This document shows positions 8,599-18,690 of a stretch of 64,000 nt of DNA, piece by piece; the stretch's first letter is position 1; each line of letters starts with the position of its first letter. The position numbers and the translations under genes are program-made. The notes beneath the pieces are model-generated. The model searched no databases and was not told where the DNA came from. It worked only from the letters and a program-made list of their open reading frames with translations. Origin of the DNA: Clostridium_AF sediminicola (lineage in GTDB: Bacteria; Bacillota; Clostridia; Clostridiales; Clostridiaceae); contig NZ_BAABMF010000002.1 in the NCBI RefSeq assembly GCF_050402865.1, positions 186,001 through 250,000 of the forward strand. Direction: 5' to 3'.

Positions 8599-9582
8599 CT
8601 ACTTTATCATATATTTATTTAACTCACATTCACTAATTTTATTTACTTTAACACATTTATTAAATGGCTTTTTATAATTGCCATACATTACTTCTAAAGT
8701 TTCTTCATCCTTACCCTTCGAGTATCTCCCCGCTATTTTTGCGGCATATTCAATTTCCTCTTCATTTGGTTCTCCAACAATAAACACCATTGAACCTTTG
8801 AATTCCGAAACTAAAAAAACTAAATCTTTTTCACTTAAATAATCTTTGATGCCTTCTGCTTCATCCGCCGTTCTAGTCGAAATTATCTTTGCTATTGGAG
8901 ACATTCTAAAATGTCTTCCATATTTTAATAATTCCAACTCTCTTTCTTCTGGAAATTCATTATAATCTAATAAATCTCTTAATCGTACTGAATAATTAGG
9001 TTCCGTCAATTTGCATCCTCCTGCTGGTGATGGGTAATCTACTATACCCCATTTATCAGCAAGTGCTATTTGTTCTTTTCTACCTCTTCCTGAGATACCC
9101 AATAACATTTCCCTATTAACAATACCACTCTCTTCCATTTCAGTAGGTAAAAGTACTTTTGCGCATAAAGGTCTTAAAATTTTTGATGCTATACCAGATT
9201 CTTTTAAAACCATACTTAAACTTGTTTTATTTTGAGACATAGGCCTCTGATTCAAAACTTCACCTGTAATAATAAAATCAGCATTAAATTTTTCTAATAA
9301 TTCACCTGCATATCTCATCATCATTGCATGACAATCTATACACGGATTCATATTTTTACCATGTCCATGTTTAGGTTTTTTAACCATTTCTAAATGCTCT
9401 TTAGAAAAATCCACCACCTCAAGTGGTATATCTATTTGCTTAACCATTCTTACTGCATTTTCTTCTCCAAAAAAATATGATTTAAAACATATACCTATAA
9501 CTTCAATACCTTGTTCCTTAATTAATTTAGCAGCAAGTACACTGTCTAATCCTCCTGATAATAAAGCTAAAGCCCTCGCCAT
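8599..9582 (-). CDS. PP-loop ATP pyrophosphatase, tRNA thiouridylase-like
   Basis: A 327-aa protein with an N-terminal PP-loop (ALLSGGLDSVLAAKLI) of the MnmA/ThiI-type adenylating superfamily, a CxxC motif (NPCIDCHAMMMRYAG) and a second conserved Cys in PSPAGGCKLTEP. The C-terminal 80 residues (about 240-320) resemble the NFACT-R/DUF814 RNA-binding module. Relatives are often annotated as tRNA (5-methylaminomethyl-2-thiouridylate) methyltransferase, but true MnmA proteins differ; a role in tRNA sulfur modification is inference from the fold. It lies between ddl and the DUF1934 gene. Confidence 0.75.
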   Translation of the reverse strand: MARALALLSGGLDSVLAAKLIKEQGIEVIGICFKSYFFGEENAVRMVKQIDIPLEVVDFSKEHLEMVKKPKHGHGKNMNPCIDCHAMMMRYAGELLEKFNADFIITGEVLNQRPMSQNKTSLSMVLKESGIASKILRPLCAKVLLPTEMEESGIVNREMLLGISGRGRKEQIALADKWGIVDYPSPAGGCKLTEPNYSVRLRDLLDYNEFPEERELELLKYGRHFRMSPIAKIISTRTADEAEGIKDYLSEKDLVFLVSEFKGSMVFIVGEPNEEEIEYAAKIAGRYSKGKDEETLEVMYGNYKKPFNKCVKVNKISECELNKYMIK

Positions 9583-9618
9583 TAATTTCTCCTCTTTTCT
9601 TTTGCAATTAAAATATAT

Positions 9619-10650
9619 TTATCCATTATTCCTTTCGATAGCTAATTCTATCAAATTATCAATTAACTCAGAATATTTCTTACCTGAAGCTTCCCACATT
9701 TTCGGATACATACTTATTTGTGTGAATCCAGGCAATGTATTTATTTCATTCAAGTAGAACTCTCCACTATTTCTATCAACCAAAAAATCAACCCTTGATA
9801 AACCCGCACAATCTAATATTTGATATATCTTGATAGCTTCATTTTTAATCATTTCTAACTTTTCATCATTTAAAGATGCCGGAATCATTAGTTTTGATTC
9901 TACATTTGAATATTTAGCTTCAAAATCATAAAACTCATTTGCAGGAATTATCTCCCCAGGTATTGCTGCTTTCGGTTTATCATTTCCCAATACCGCCACT
10001 TCTATTTCTCTAGCATTTATAGCTTCTTCAACTAATACCTTTCTATCAAATTTAAGTGCTTCTTCTAAACCTTGTACAAGTTCTTCTCTATTATGAGCCT
10101 TGCTTATTCCTACAGATGAACCGCTATTTGAAGGTTTAATAAAAACAGCATATCCTAATTTATCTTCAATTCTTTTAAGGATTTGTTCTTTTTCTTCACT
10201 ATATTCATGTTTTTTTACCACCACATAATCCGCTTGTTTTACACCAAAATTTTCCAATACATACTTAGTGTAAACCTTGTCCATGCACAATGCTGAAGAT
10301 AATACCCCTGGGCCTCCGCACGGAATATCAAGCAACTTACATAAACCTTGAATAGTCCCATCTTCTCCATATAATCCATGCAAAATAGGCAAAACAACAT
10401 CTACTTCTTTGTTGAATAAAATTTTGTGCCCCTCTGGAACTTTATAAAATTCATCTTTTTCCCATTGCCCATTTTCAATATTATCATAACTGCCTTTATA
10501 TTCAAACCATTTTCCATCTTTAGTGATACCTATGGGATAAACTTCATATTTTTTTAAATCAATATTCCTTAAAACTGATGTAGCTGATACTCTCGATACT
10601 TCATGTTCAGTTGATTGCCCACCAAATAAAATTGCTATCTTTTTCTTCAT
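9619..10650 (-). CDS. ddl: D-alanine-D-alanine ligase
   Basis: ATP-grasp enzyme joining two D-Ala for the peptidoglycan stem. The 343-aa protein starts MKKKIAILFGGQSTEHEVSR and shows the conserved GLYGEDGTIQGL, KPSNSGSSVGISK and ARVDFL-like (GLSRVDFLVDRNSGEFYLNEINTLPGFT) motifs. An earlier in-frame ATG at 10674 precedes the GAGGT site; the ATG at 10650 is favoured. No other cell-wall gene is adjacent. Confidence 0.95.
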   Translation of the reverse strand: MKKKIAILFGGQSTEHEVSRVSATSVLRNIDLKKYEVYPIGITKDGKWFEYKGSYDNIENGQWEKDEFYKVPEGHKILFNKEVDVVLPILHGLYGEDGTIQGLCKLLDIPCGGPGVLSSALCMDKVYTKYVLENFGVKQADYVVVKKHEYSEEKEQILKRIEDKLGYAVFIKPSNSGSSVGISKAHNREELVQGLEEALKFDRKVLVEEAINAREIEVAVLGNDKPKAAIPGEIIPANEFYDFEAKYSNVESKLMIPASLNDEKLEMIKNEAIKIYQILDCAGLSRVDFLVDRNSGEFYLNEINTLPGFTQISMYPKMWEASGKKYSELIDNLIELAIERNNG

Positions 10651-10679
10651 TCCTATACCTCTTTTCATTCTCAATGATT

Positions 10680-10760
10680 ATAAATCTCGAAGCAATTTAT
10701 AATAGTTTTAAGTTGTAATTTACAACTTAAAACTTACAACTAATTTTTTCAATCTTTTAT
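10680..10760. repeat. partial copy of dispersed palindromic repeat
   Basis: Contains TTGTAATTTACAACTTAAAACTTACAACT-like short tandem/inverted words, an AATTTATAATAG end and TTTTCAATC, matching the ends of the longer repeats at 17429-17690 and 21341-21602. Non-coding. The rest of 10651-10936 holds no recognisable gene. Confidence 0.5.
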
Positions 10761-10899
10761 TTCTTTTGCTAAATAATTTTAATCTGTATCCATTAAAACA
10801 TAACTTTATACAAAAGCGTTCACTTAGAATTATATACTATGAAAATAAATATGTGAACAAGAAATTATTTATGCTAACATATAATTAATCTCATTACAA

Positions 10900-10929
10900 A
10901 AATATTCCGAATTTCCATTCGGAATATTT
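10900..10929 (-). terminator. terminator after ypeB
   Basis: A perfect 11-bp stem AAATATTCCGA / TCGGAATATTT lies 8 bases after the ypeB stop. Confidence 0.7.
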
Positions 10930-10936
10930 AAAATCT

Positions 10937-12304
10937 TTAAATAGTTAACTGTCCATTTGGTGTATTAAGAATCTGTAATATTCTTTGTTCATATCCTGTT
11001 TCAGCATTTATATATACAATGAATTCTTCCTCCTCATATGTACCACTAAACTCGTAACATAATTCTTCTTTATTGATTTCTGTAGGAATTAATGATAATT
11101 TTACCGAATTCACTTCTAGTTTTTTACCAACTCGTTCCCTAGCTTGCGCTTGAGTTATTTTAACTTGAGGAAGTTCCCTATTATCCACATGAGATACTAA
11201 ATATTTTTCTGATTCAACTCCAATAACCTTTCCATCATCTAATGCTATCTTTAATTTTACTTGATCGGGATAAATAGCTATATCTTCTTGATTATAAACA
11301 TAACTAATCACTGCAATATTTTTATAATTTAAAGCATAAGTTGACTCCATATTTTCAAAACCTATATTTTGAAGAAATTCACTACCAACTTCAGTAGCTT
11401 TTTCTAAATCTATTTTAGGCTTTTCTACTGTTCTGTTGTCTAACAAATATACTATATTTCCTCCATTTTTACTAATTTCAATTGCTATTTTTTGATCATC
11501 TTCTCTATCTTTTAATAAGACTCTAAATCTATAAGAAGGTACTCTAGTAGTTCCTTCTCCAGACACCTCTTCTATATTACTAACTTTATCCTTACCATAA
11601 AATTCAGTAACTATCTCTTTTGCTTTCTTAATATCAATTTTCTCTACTTCAAGTATCTTTGGTTCTATTTCCATAACATTATCCGAAAAAGGTCCATCAT
11701 AAATTAGAGCAGGATATTGCGCAACTTGTTTTTGAATATCTTTAAATTTATCGGTTACTAACGTTTTATTGTCTTTTGCAAAGGCTAGACCTGCTTTCTT
11801 TCTTATTTCACCCCACTTAACCTTTCCTTCGTTAATATCCGCTTGCACCTCATTCAACTGAATCAACAGATAATCCGCCTCATTCCGCAGTTTTTCAATA
11901 TTCTTATAATCTTCATCTGATAAATCATTCCCTTGAGATGCTATTTTTGATAGACTATATGAAAAGTCGCCTACTTGAGATAAAAATTTACTAGTTGCAT
12001 CTATGTTCTCTTGCGGAACTGGTATGGAATGAATTTTATCATTGGCAATAGTCGCAAACCTAAATATGTCTTGAAAAACTACTATACTTTGTTCTCGCGA
12101 CCCTACTATAGCAGATTTACTCAAATCAACTTTAATGTTACTTACAGAATCTATTAACTGGTACATATTTTTACTATATTGAGCTTGAAGATAATTTCTA
12201 TAGTCCATTCTTTCAAGTGTCATAAGTATCGCAAATGTTGTTGAAAATACAACAATAAAGGCCACAGCTATTGTATACATTATCCTTTTCTTAGTCATTT
12301 TCAT
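10937..12304 (-). CDS. ypeB: spore germination protein YpeB
   Basis: A 455-aa protein with one N-terminal membrane anchor (RIMYTIAVAFIVVFSTTFAI) followed by an alpha-helical region and PepSY-like repeats in the C-terminal half (KKAKEIVTEFYG..., KATEVGSEFLQ..., TQAQARERVGKKL...). YpeB supports assembly of the cortex-lytic enzyme SleB in the spore. An upstream in-frame start would precede the GAGGA site, so ATG 12304 is used. sleB, the usual partner, is not in this window. spoIIR lies immediately upstream. Confidence 0.9.
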   Translation of the reverse strand: MKMTKKRIMYTIAVAFIVVFSTTFAILMTLERMDYRNYLQAQYSKNMYQLIDSVSNIKVDLSKSAIVGSREQSIVVFQDIFRFATIANDKIHSIPVPQENIDATSKFLSQVGDFSYSLSKIASQGNDLSDEDYKNIEKLRNEADYLLIQLNEVQADINEGKVKWGEIRKKAGLAFAKDNKTLVTDKFKDIQKQVAQYPALIYDGPFSDNVMEIEPKILEVEKIDIKKAKEIVTEFYGKDKVSNIEEVSGEGTTRVPSYRFRVLLKDREDDQKIAIEISKNGGNIVYLLDNRTVEKPKIDLEKATEVGSEFLQNIGFENMESTYALNYKNIAVISYVYNQEDIAIYPDQVKLKIALDDGKVIGVESEKYLVSHVDNRELPQVKITQAQARERVGKKLEVNSVKLSLIPTEINKEELCYEFSGTYEEEEFIVYINAETGYEQRILQILNTPNGQLTI

Positions 12305-12357
12305 AATTAATTCCTCCCCTTGTGCATATACTATTAATATCTGCAAAGAGAAGTATA

Positions 12358-13080
12358 TTATTCATTATTATCATTAAATATACTCTTAAAAAATCCACCA
12401 ACTTTATTCTTCACATTATCAATAAAATCAAATACTTTGAATTTAAAAACAACTTTCTTTCCATTTATTTTACTAGTATCAATATTACTGGCATCCTCTT
12501 CTTCACCACTTTTATTTGCAGAATTGTTTATAAGTGCGTATTCTTCATTAGTTAAAACACTCTTCATATTTGTTTCCATTTCTTTATAAGCCACTTCTCC
12601 CCTAGTTACATCTGTGAAGCATAATGGAGGAAACATAACACACCACCAATTGTGACCTTTTCCAGAACCAATTATTATTCTATAGGCTTCATATTTGCCT
12701 TGAGGTAGTGTTATATTCCCATAACTTTTTACAGGAAAATTTTCTTCACTAAGAGAAACTTTAATATCGTAATTATAACCATTTTCATTTATAACTAGCT
12801 TACTAATATTTTCAATCTCTTTAGTATTATCTTTAAGTATTTCCCTAGATTCTTCTATGCTTTTAGAATTCTTTAACTTTGGAGCTATATAATTCAGCAC
12901 TTCATCTCTTACTTTTAACTTTACTGCTTGATCTGAAGTAGTATCACTATTAGCAATTACATGAAACCTTATTAGCTTGTCCGCAATACTTTCCTGAGAT
13001 TTTTCTCCATGTTTATTAATGTATGTAAATGAACCCATCATAATTGCAACCAACAAAAAGAATACTAGTAATTTTTTCAT
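12358..13080 (-). CDS. spoIIR: stage II sporulation protein R
   Basis: A secreted forespore signal that activates the SpoIIGA protease and so triggers pro-sigma-E processing in the mother cell. The 240-aa protein has an N-terminal signal segment (LLVFFLLVAIMMGSFTYI), the family motif KLIRFHVIANSDTTSDQAVKLKVRD and the conserved HNWWCVMFPPLCF region. It lies 53 bases upstream of ypeB, a common clostridial neighbourhood. Its role is relevant to the yabG element because sigma-E starts the mother-cell programme. Confidence 0.93.
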   Translation of the reverse strand: MKKLLVFFLLVAIMMGSFTYINKHGEKSQESIADKLIRFHVIANSDTTSDQAVKLKVRDEVLNYIAPKLKNSKSIEESREILKDNTKEIENISKLVINENGYNYDIKVSLSEENFPVKSYGNITLPQGKYEAYRIIIGSGKGHNWWCVMFPPLCFTDVTRGEVAYKEMETNMKSVLTNEEYALINNSANKSGEEEDASNIDTSKINGKKVVFKFKVFDFIDNVKNKVGGFFKSIFNDNNE

Positions 13081-13149
13081 ATTTCCAACCCCCTAAATAA
13101 ATTTGCTTATCTAAAGTTTGGACAAACTTTTAAATTAATATACTAGATT

Positions 13150-13230
13150 TGAAAAATTTGGTTTATAAATTTAGTTGTAAAGTATAAGTTATAAGTTATC
13201 ACTTACACTTCACAACTCAAAATAATTTTT
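13150..13230. repeat. partial copy of dispersed palindromic repeat
   Basis: Holds TTGTAAAGTATAAGTTATAAGTTATC followed by ACTTACACTTCACAACTC-like words, an imperfect inverted repeat of the same family as the copies near 17.5 and 21.4 kb. No gene is seen in this gap. Confidence 0.5.
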
Positions 13231-13238
13231 TCAAAACA

Positions 13239-14417
13239 TTATTTAGTTACTCCAATTCTTCTAACACTTGTCTGTACAGTAACATCAATTATGGAATTTT
13301 TATATACATCATCCCATTTTTCTTCTATATTTACCCATTTTTTAGGATGATACTTTTTAACCATTTCTCTAATACCAATAGGGTCAATAGAATATTTTTC
13401 CTGAGTGATTCTAGCCACCTTCTCGCATTCTTTCTCAATTGACTTATCAAAACTTTCTTCTATCTTCTTGATACATCCTTTATCAAACGCACTTTTATCA
13501 AGTTGATAATTTTTTACCTGCCCCTCTAATTTTATATTAACTTTAACTTGTAATCCGTCTTCATTAATTTCAATTAATTTAACTTCTCGTTCTATATCAT
13601 CTATTTGAAAATCTACTGGGTGTCCTTCCATAAAAACAACTCTATTACCACCCTTTATCTTTCCTCTAAGAATTTCTAACCCTGAAGTTTCAATAGGATC
13701 TAAGCTTCCAATAGCTTTAAAATCTTTTATTAATGTAACACCCGACAAAAATATTTCATCACTTTTTTTATTGTAATCTATACTAGGTATAATAGCATTA
13801 CCATTTTGATGTAATAATATCAACAGTTCATTTAGAGTCATAGGTAAAATACTTGAATTTCTACTGCTATTTTCAGATAATCCACTAATATAACTTTCAA
13901 TATTCTTTTCCATTAATGGTTCATAAGATACATAACTTTCCGCTTTACCATTAGTAACTACTACTTGCATCTTTTTATTAATCCTAGGGTTTCTATCGAA
14001 ATAATCCATAACTTCTTTTACCGTTTCTGGATACATTAAAATATCTTTACTTAAAATTAATAGTTTTGTATGCGATGTATAAATACTTCTACTAGTTCTT
14101 GAAGCCATATCTCTTATACCGTCCTGAATGGAATAAGCTTTAGTCGTTATAAACTTTTCTTTTGCAGAACTTCCTTTTTCTATACCTAATTCACTTATAT
14201 CTGGGAATCCAAAGGTTATACTTAATTTATCTATACCTTTGTCTTGGAATTCATCGTCTGGTTTAATTTTTTTCATCTCATCTTCTTTATCAATATTCTC
14301 ACATACATCAATAGCAATAGTAGATATAAAACTCTTCCTATCTATTTCCACTTTATCCCAACACCCTGTAAAAACTAAAGGCAATAGAATCAAAGGAATG
14401 AATTTCTTAACTCTCAT
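13239..14417 (-). CDS. Ger(x)C-family spore germination lipoprotein (GerAC type)
   Basis: A 392-aa lipoprotein subunit of a nutrient germinant receptor in the spore inner membrane. A lipobox (LVFTGC, followed by WDKVEID) ends the signal peptide at about residue 20. The conserved Ger(x)C domains follow (FISTIAIDV; TTKAYSIQDGIRDMASRTSR; C-terminal KKYHPKKWVNIEEKWDDVY). ATG 14417 follows GGGAGTGG; it overlaps the end of the B-subunit gene by 11 bases, indicating translational coupling. Confidence 0.93.
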   Translation of the reverse strand: MRVKKFIPLILLPLVFTGCWDKVEIDRKSFISTIAIDVCENIDKEDEMKKIKPDDEFQDKGIDKLSITFGFPDISELGIEKGSSAKEKFITTKAYSIQDGIRDMASRTSRSIYTSHTKLLILSKDILMYPETVKEVMDYFDRNPRINKKMQVVVTNGKAESYVSYEPLMEKNIESYISGLSENSSRNSSILPMTLNELLILLHQNGNAIIPSIDYNKKSDEIFLSGVTLIKDFKAIGSLDPIETSGLEILRGKIKGGNRVVFMEGHPVDFQIDDIEREVKLIEINEDGLQVKVNIKLEGQVKNYQLDKSAFDKGCIKKIEESFDKSIEKECEKVARITQEKYSIDPIGIREMVKKYHPKKWVNIEEKWDDVYKNSIIDVTVQTSVRRIGVTK

Positions 14418-15507
14418 TGCTTCCACTCCCTTTTTTTATAAAATTTAACATCAATACGGTTATAGGTATAACCCCGATAACTATTGTATCTATAAAAGGC
14501 ATCACTAGCTTTTCAATTGAATAAAGCTCCGTTAAATTACTAGGATATAGAGAAAAAATATATATAACCGGAATAATAATCAACGAAGTTATCTTCACAG
14601 TTCTTAAATTCAATGTGTTTTTCACAATATCAGAAGTGAAATAATAAATATTTATAAAAGTAGTGAAATAGAAGAATATCCAAAATATCATAGCAATTCC
14701 TTCCCATCTTTCAATAAATGCTCCTGGTATATCCACTATAGAAACCATAGATATAGTAGGCCATAACAAATTTTTATTATATTCCTCAGGAAATACAGCT
14801 AAAGATATCATAACTATCAAAGCATAAAAAATTGTTATAAAGCCCACACTCTTTAATGCTACTTTAGGAAGTTCTCTTTTTTCTTTTAAAAATGGGTGCA
14901 CCATAAATATTATACCGAACCCAATAAAACTGAAAAACTGCGTTTTAAATGCTTCGAAATATTCTATGGGCTTATGGTCAAATATAGGTAAATTATTTGT
15001 GAAATCAGCCCCATTAATAATAAAAGGAATAGCTAAAATTATAGGTACAAACATCAAATAAAAAGCAATTTCATTAAACATTATCACACTTTCTAACTCA
15101 CCTCTTATGAGAAAAGTACCAGTTAACAACATTATAATTATTATTAACTCTGCAGGAGTTTTTTCTAACAAATACATTTTTAAAACTTCAGTAAATACTC
15201 TTAATTCTAATGACACAATTACTAATCCTGCAACCACAATAAAAAATGATATGAATTTTCCAACTACTTTACCAAAATTATTTTCTAACAATAAATCTAT
15301 TCGATCATATTTATTAACTTCCAATGCTTTACATTGCACTATAACAATAACACCTATAATTATTCCTGTTAAAAGTACCACTATCCATCCTTCACTACCC
15401 ACTATTTCAGATAGTTGGGATGGTAATGAAAAAATACCGGTACCAATAACAGTAACAACAATAGTTGCAAATAAATCAAATTTAGTAACATTATTGCTTC
15501 CTCTCAT
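14407..15507 (-). CDS. GerAB/GerXB-type spore germination permease
   Basis: A 366-aa integral membrane protein with about 10 hydrophobic segments, of the amino acid-polyamine-organocation fold used by germinant receptor B subunits, which bind the germinant. Starts MRGSNNVTKFDLFATIVVTVIGTGIFSLPS; the GTGIFSLP unwound first helix is typical. It is the middle gene of the A-B-C receptor operon on the minus strand. Confidence 0.93.
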   Translation of the reverse strand: MRGSNNVTKFDLFATIVVTVIGTGIFSLPSQLSEIVGSEGWIVVLLTGIIIGVIVIVQCKALEVNKYDRIDLLLENNFGKVVGKFISFFIVVAGLVIVSLELRVFTEVLKMYLLEKTPAELIIIIMLLTGTFLIRGELESVIMFNEIAFYLMFVPIILAIPFIINGADFTNNLPIFDHKPIEYFEAFKTQFFSFIGFGIIFMVHPFLKEKRELPKVALKSVGFITIFYALIVMISLAVFPEEYNKNLLWPTISMVSIVDIPGAFIERWEGIAMIFWIFFYFTTFINIYYFTSDIVKNTLNLRTVKITSLIIIPVIYIFSLYPSNLTELYSIEKLVMPFIDTIVIGVIPITVLMLNFIKKGSGSNES

Positions 15508-15526
15508 AGTCCATTCTCCTTAAAAA

Positions 15527-16987
15527 CTATTTCTGTCTAATTCTATCTCGCGAATTCATATATATAGGTCTCTTTTTCAAATATTTTAACGGTGCTCTTA
15601 AAATAAAATCCTTTTGATCATCGAAATGAGATTTAACTCCTGGGGCAAGATAAGGAACCCCAAAACTTTTTAGTCTAATTAGGTGTATCATTAATAAAAT
15701 CACCCCTATAACTATCCCGTATAATCCAATAACCGCCGCACCCGCTATCAATCCAAGTCTAACCATTCTCAAAGCTGATGTAACAGCATAATTAGATGCA
15801 ACAAATTCTGTTATGGTTGTTATAGCCACAATTATTATCATAATAGGACTTACAATTCCTGCCGAAACCGCCGCTTGCCCTATAATAAGACCTCCAACAA
15901 TACCAATAGTAGCACCGATAGGTCTAGGCAGTCTTACAATGGCTTCTATTAACAACCCCAAACTTATTTCCATAATCAACACTTCTACAAAAGCTGGAAA
16001 AGGTACCCCTTCTCTAGAGGCAGCAATAGAATATGCCAATTTTGTAGGAATAATTCCTGTATGATAAGATGTAACAGCTATGTACAAAGCAGGTAAAATT
16101 AAAGAAAAAAACAAAGCAAAATACCTGAATAAACGAACAAAAGTGGAATGTACCCATCTTTGATAATAATCATCAGGGGATTGAATGATGTTGTTAAGTG
16201 TAGCCGGTATAATTAAAGCAAAAGGTGAATTATCAACTAAAATCGCAGTTCTTCCTTCAAACAACGCAGCAGCTACTACATCAGGCCTCTCTGTGCTTTG
16301 AACTTGAGGAAAAGGTGAATAAATATCATCTTCAATCAACTGTTCAATATAACCGCTATCTAAAACAGCATCTATATTTATCTTTTCCATTCTCTTATTC
16401 AATTCTTGAAGAACTTCCTCATTAACTAAGTCTGATATATATGTAACTACTACATCTGTCTTAGATCTTTCACCTATAGAACTAGGAATCATTCTAAGCC
16501 GAGTATCTCTTATCCTTCTTCTTACAAGAGCAGTATTAAATCTAACAGTTTCTGTGAACCCTTCTCTAGAACCTCTTACTACAGTTTCCCCTGATGGCTC
16601 ACTTACACCTCTTGCTGGCCATAATCTCGTAGCAATAACATATGCAATATTCAATTCCTCAATTATCATTAGTGTATCACCAGATAACATTGCATCTATT
16701 CCTTTAGATAAATCATCAACCTCTCTTAAGTCTGATACAGATAAGATTCTATCTTTGATTTCTTCAGGACTATTAAAAATAATATTGTTTTTCATTAAAG
16801 GAAATAGAACAAATTCATCTAATAATAACTTATCTCCCATACCATCTATATAAACAAAGGCAGCTTTCCATTTTTGAACGATAAATTCTCTATAAACTAT
16901 ATCTGAATTATCTTTTAATATTTCTTTCATATAACTGATATTATTATCTACACTTGTAGAAATCTCTTTTCTAACCCATTCCTTCAA
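15527..16987 (-). CDS. GerAA-type spore germination receptor subunit
   Basis: A 486-aa A subunit of a germinant receptor. It has a soluble N-terminal domain (about 1-270, with the conserved LWPARGVSEPSGETVVRGSREGF region) and a C-terminal membrane domain with several helices and the VSREGVPFPA-like motif (IAASREGVPFPAFVEVLIME). First gene of the operon gerA-gerB-gerC here; germinant specificity cannot be read from sequence. Confidence 0.95.
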   Translation of the reverse strand: MKEWVRKEISTSVDNNISYMKEILKDNSDIVYREFIVQKWKAAFVYIDGMGDKLLLDEFVLFPLMKNNIIFNSPEEIKDRILSVSDLREVDDLSKGIDAMLSGDTLMIIEELNIAYVIATRLWPARGVSEPSGETVVRGSREGFTETVRFNTALVRRRIRDTRLRMIPSSIGERSKTDVVVTYISDLVNEEVLQELNKRMEKINIDAVLDSGYIEQLIEDDIYSPFPQVQSTERPDVVAAALFEGRTAILVDNSPFALIIPATLNNIIQSPDDYYQRWVHSTFVRLFRYFALFFSLILPALYIAVTSYHTGIIPTKLAYSIAASREGVPFPAFVEVLIMEISLGLLIEAIVRLPRPIGATIGIVGGLIIGQAAVSAGIVSPIMIIIVAITTITEFVASNYAVTSALRMVRLGLIAGAAVIGLYGIVIGVILLMIHLIRLKSFGVPYLAPGVKSHFDDQKDFILRAPLKYLKKRPIYMNSRDRIRQK

Positions 16988-17111
16988 AAAATCACATCCT
17001 TTATGTACACTTAGGGGTGATTTAAGAATAACTTCTACTATATTTCATTAAAAAAGACTTAATAGTTGCATACTTTTTAATGAAAAATAAAATTACTTCT
17101 TAAGCCGACCC

Positions 17112-17306
17112 TTAAATAATTATAATTCTCAAAACATATAAAATTACAGAAATAAAAATTGCTCCAATTCCTATTTTTTTAGCTAACTTAGAATCTTTAT
17201 CCCAATTCATTTTTTTCATTTTCTCACTATCATAAAAACCCACAATCGCTCCCTGAATTGCCATCATTAACACAAAATATTTACCAAATAAATCTAACAC
17301 CCTCAT
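17112..17306 (-). CDS. small membrane protein (CLC_0170-like)
   Basis: A 64-aa protein with two hydrophobic segments (FVLMMAIQGAIVGFY and IGIGAIFISVILYVLRIIII) separated by a charged loop. Such small proteins occur next to ger receptor operons in clostridia; I assign it to that group by appearance only. It lies about 125 bases upstream of the receptor operon on the same strand. Confidence 0.65.
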   Translation of the reverse strand: MRVLDLFGKYFVLMMAIQGAIVGFYDSEKMKKMNWDKDSKLAKKIGIGAIFISVILYVLRIIII

Positions 17307-17349
17307 ATTTTCACCTCATTTCATTTCTTTATTTTTTGCTCAAAAAGAT

Positions 17350-17411
17350 AAAATATACATAAAAAAGACCAAAGGCTTAGAAAGCTTTTGGTTTTTTTAT
17401 GTATATTTTTT
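17350..17411. terminator. very long bidirectional hairpin terminator
   Basis: An almost continuous inverted repeat of about 29 bp per arm. The inner core ACCAAAGGCTT pairs with AGCTTTTGGT, and the outer arms AAAATATACATAAAAAA and TTTTTTATGTATATTTT extend it. T-runs occur on both strands. Confidence 0.8.
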
Positions 17412-17428
17412 ATAATCTTAAAATTACG

Positions 17429-17690
17429 AACTTGAAATACAATGCGAAACAGATCAGTGATAAGTTACAAGTGACAAGTTAAGGATGATTTTCTTGCAGA
17501 AAATCTTTAACTAAGCTTTTATCATCTTCGATGATGGAGCAATGAGCTTTTGCTACGCAAAAGGATTTTTTTTATTTTTTATTTAATTAAAAGCTTTCGC
17601 TTGCGAAAGGTATCTACAACTTGTCACTTATCACTTGTAACTTGTCACTATAAATTTCTAACTTGTTCGCAATTTATAATTATTGTGCAT
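17429..17690. repeat. dispersed non-coding repeat, copy A
   Basis: The roughly 260-bp stretch between the terminator and ispE holds no gene. It has terminal inverted words (GTGATAAGTTACAAGTGACA against TGTCACTTATCACTTGTAAC) and an internal GATTTTCTTGCAGAAAATC hairpin. The same segments appear in reverse order and orientation at 21341-21602 (copy B), so this is one family of mobile-like or palindromic repeats. Confidence 0.75.
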
Positions 17691-17695
17691 AATAT

Positions 17696-18538
17696 TTATA
17701 TTGTCTTACTCAAATATACCTGACTATACTTATTATTAAAATACTCAAAACACTGTTGAGCCTTTTTCTCATCATCAAATATCCCAAATATTGTTGGCCC
17801 ACTACCACTCATAAGAGAGCCAAGTGCACCAATAGAAACAATTTTGCTTTTTATATTTCTTAAAAGATTATATTTCCTAAATGAAACATTTTCCATAACA
17901 TTTCTTAAATTATTGCTAATAAAACGTAAGTCATTCTTCTCAATAGCTTGGATTAACTCATCAGTTTTTGGATGTCTGTGAATTTTATTTATATCTAGAG
18001 ATTTGTAAACCTCCTTGGTAGAAAGACCAAAGTTCGGCTTCACTACAACAATAATATGGTCTTTAAATGGCTTTAGAGGCGTAATAACCTCTCCAATGCC
18101 TTCACATAAGGCTGTTCCACCTTTTATACAAAAAGGGATGTCTGCTCCTATTTGCAAGCCTAATTCCATTAACTGTGATTCAGTAGTATCCACTTCAAAC
18201 ATTTCAGCCATAGCTTTTAAAACAGCAGCCGCGTCTGTACTTCCTCCTGCCATGCCTGCTGCAACAGGTATGTTTTTGTTAATAAATATTTTAACACCTT
18301 TTTTTATGTTATATTTATTTATAAAAATTTCTGCAGCTTTATAAGCTAAATTTCTCTTATCCTTTGGAATATATGCTTTGTCTGAATCAATTACTATGCC
18401 CCTGTCTATTTCTTCTATTATTATCTCATCATGTAAATCAATGCTTTGCATTATCATCCTCAGTAAATGATATCCATCTTCTCTTTTGCCAACCACATCT
18501 AAAGATAGATTTATTTTAGCATAAGCTTTTATTTTCAT
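17696..18538 (-). CDS. ispE: 4-diphosphocytidyl-2-C-methyl-D-erythritol kinase
   Basis: GHMP kinase of the MEP isoprenoid pathway, phosphorylating CDP-methylerythritol. The 280-aa protein has the N-terminal AKINLSLDVVGKREDGYH motif, the GHMP ATP loop PVAAGMAGGSTDAAAVL, and the C-terminal SGSGPTIFGIF motif. It lies downstream of the SPOCS/LysM gene, as in the yabG-veg-ispE neighbourhood of many Firmicutes, which helps place the split yabG. Confidence 0.96.
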   Translation of the reverse strand: MKIKAYAKINLSLDVVGKREDGYHLLRMIMQSIDLHDEIIIEEIDRGIVIDSDKAYIPKDKRNLAYKAAEIFINKYNIKKGVKIFINKNIPVAAGMAGGSTDAAAVLKAMAEMFEVDTTESQLMELGLQIGADIPFCIKGGTALCEGIGEVITPLKPFKDHIIVVVKPNFGLSTKEVYKSLDINKIHRHPKTDELIQAIEKNDLRFISNNLRNVMENVSFRKYNLLRNIKSKIVSIGALGSLMSGSGPTIFGIFDDEKKAQQCFEYFNNKYSQVYLSKTI

Positions 18539-18690
18539 AAGTAACCCTCACTTCAATTCCATTTTATATTATAAGCTCAATTATAAGATATTTTTCATTA
18601 TGTTAACTCTGTAAATATAAATCACATAATCACTTTCATAATTTATATTTTATCACGCATTATCCATTACATAAATATATTATAACACGA

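Noticed and set aside
15107..15523. Plus-strand 138-aa ORF opposite the GerB-type gene
   Set aside because: It lies wholly within the well-supported germination permease gene, on the opposite strand, and has no start signal.
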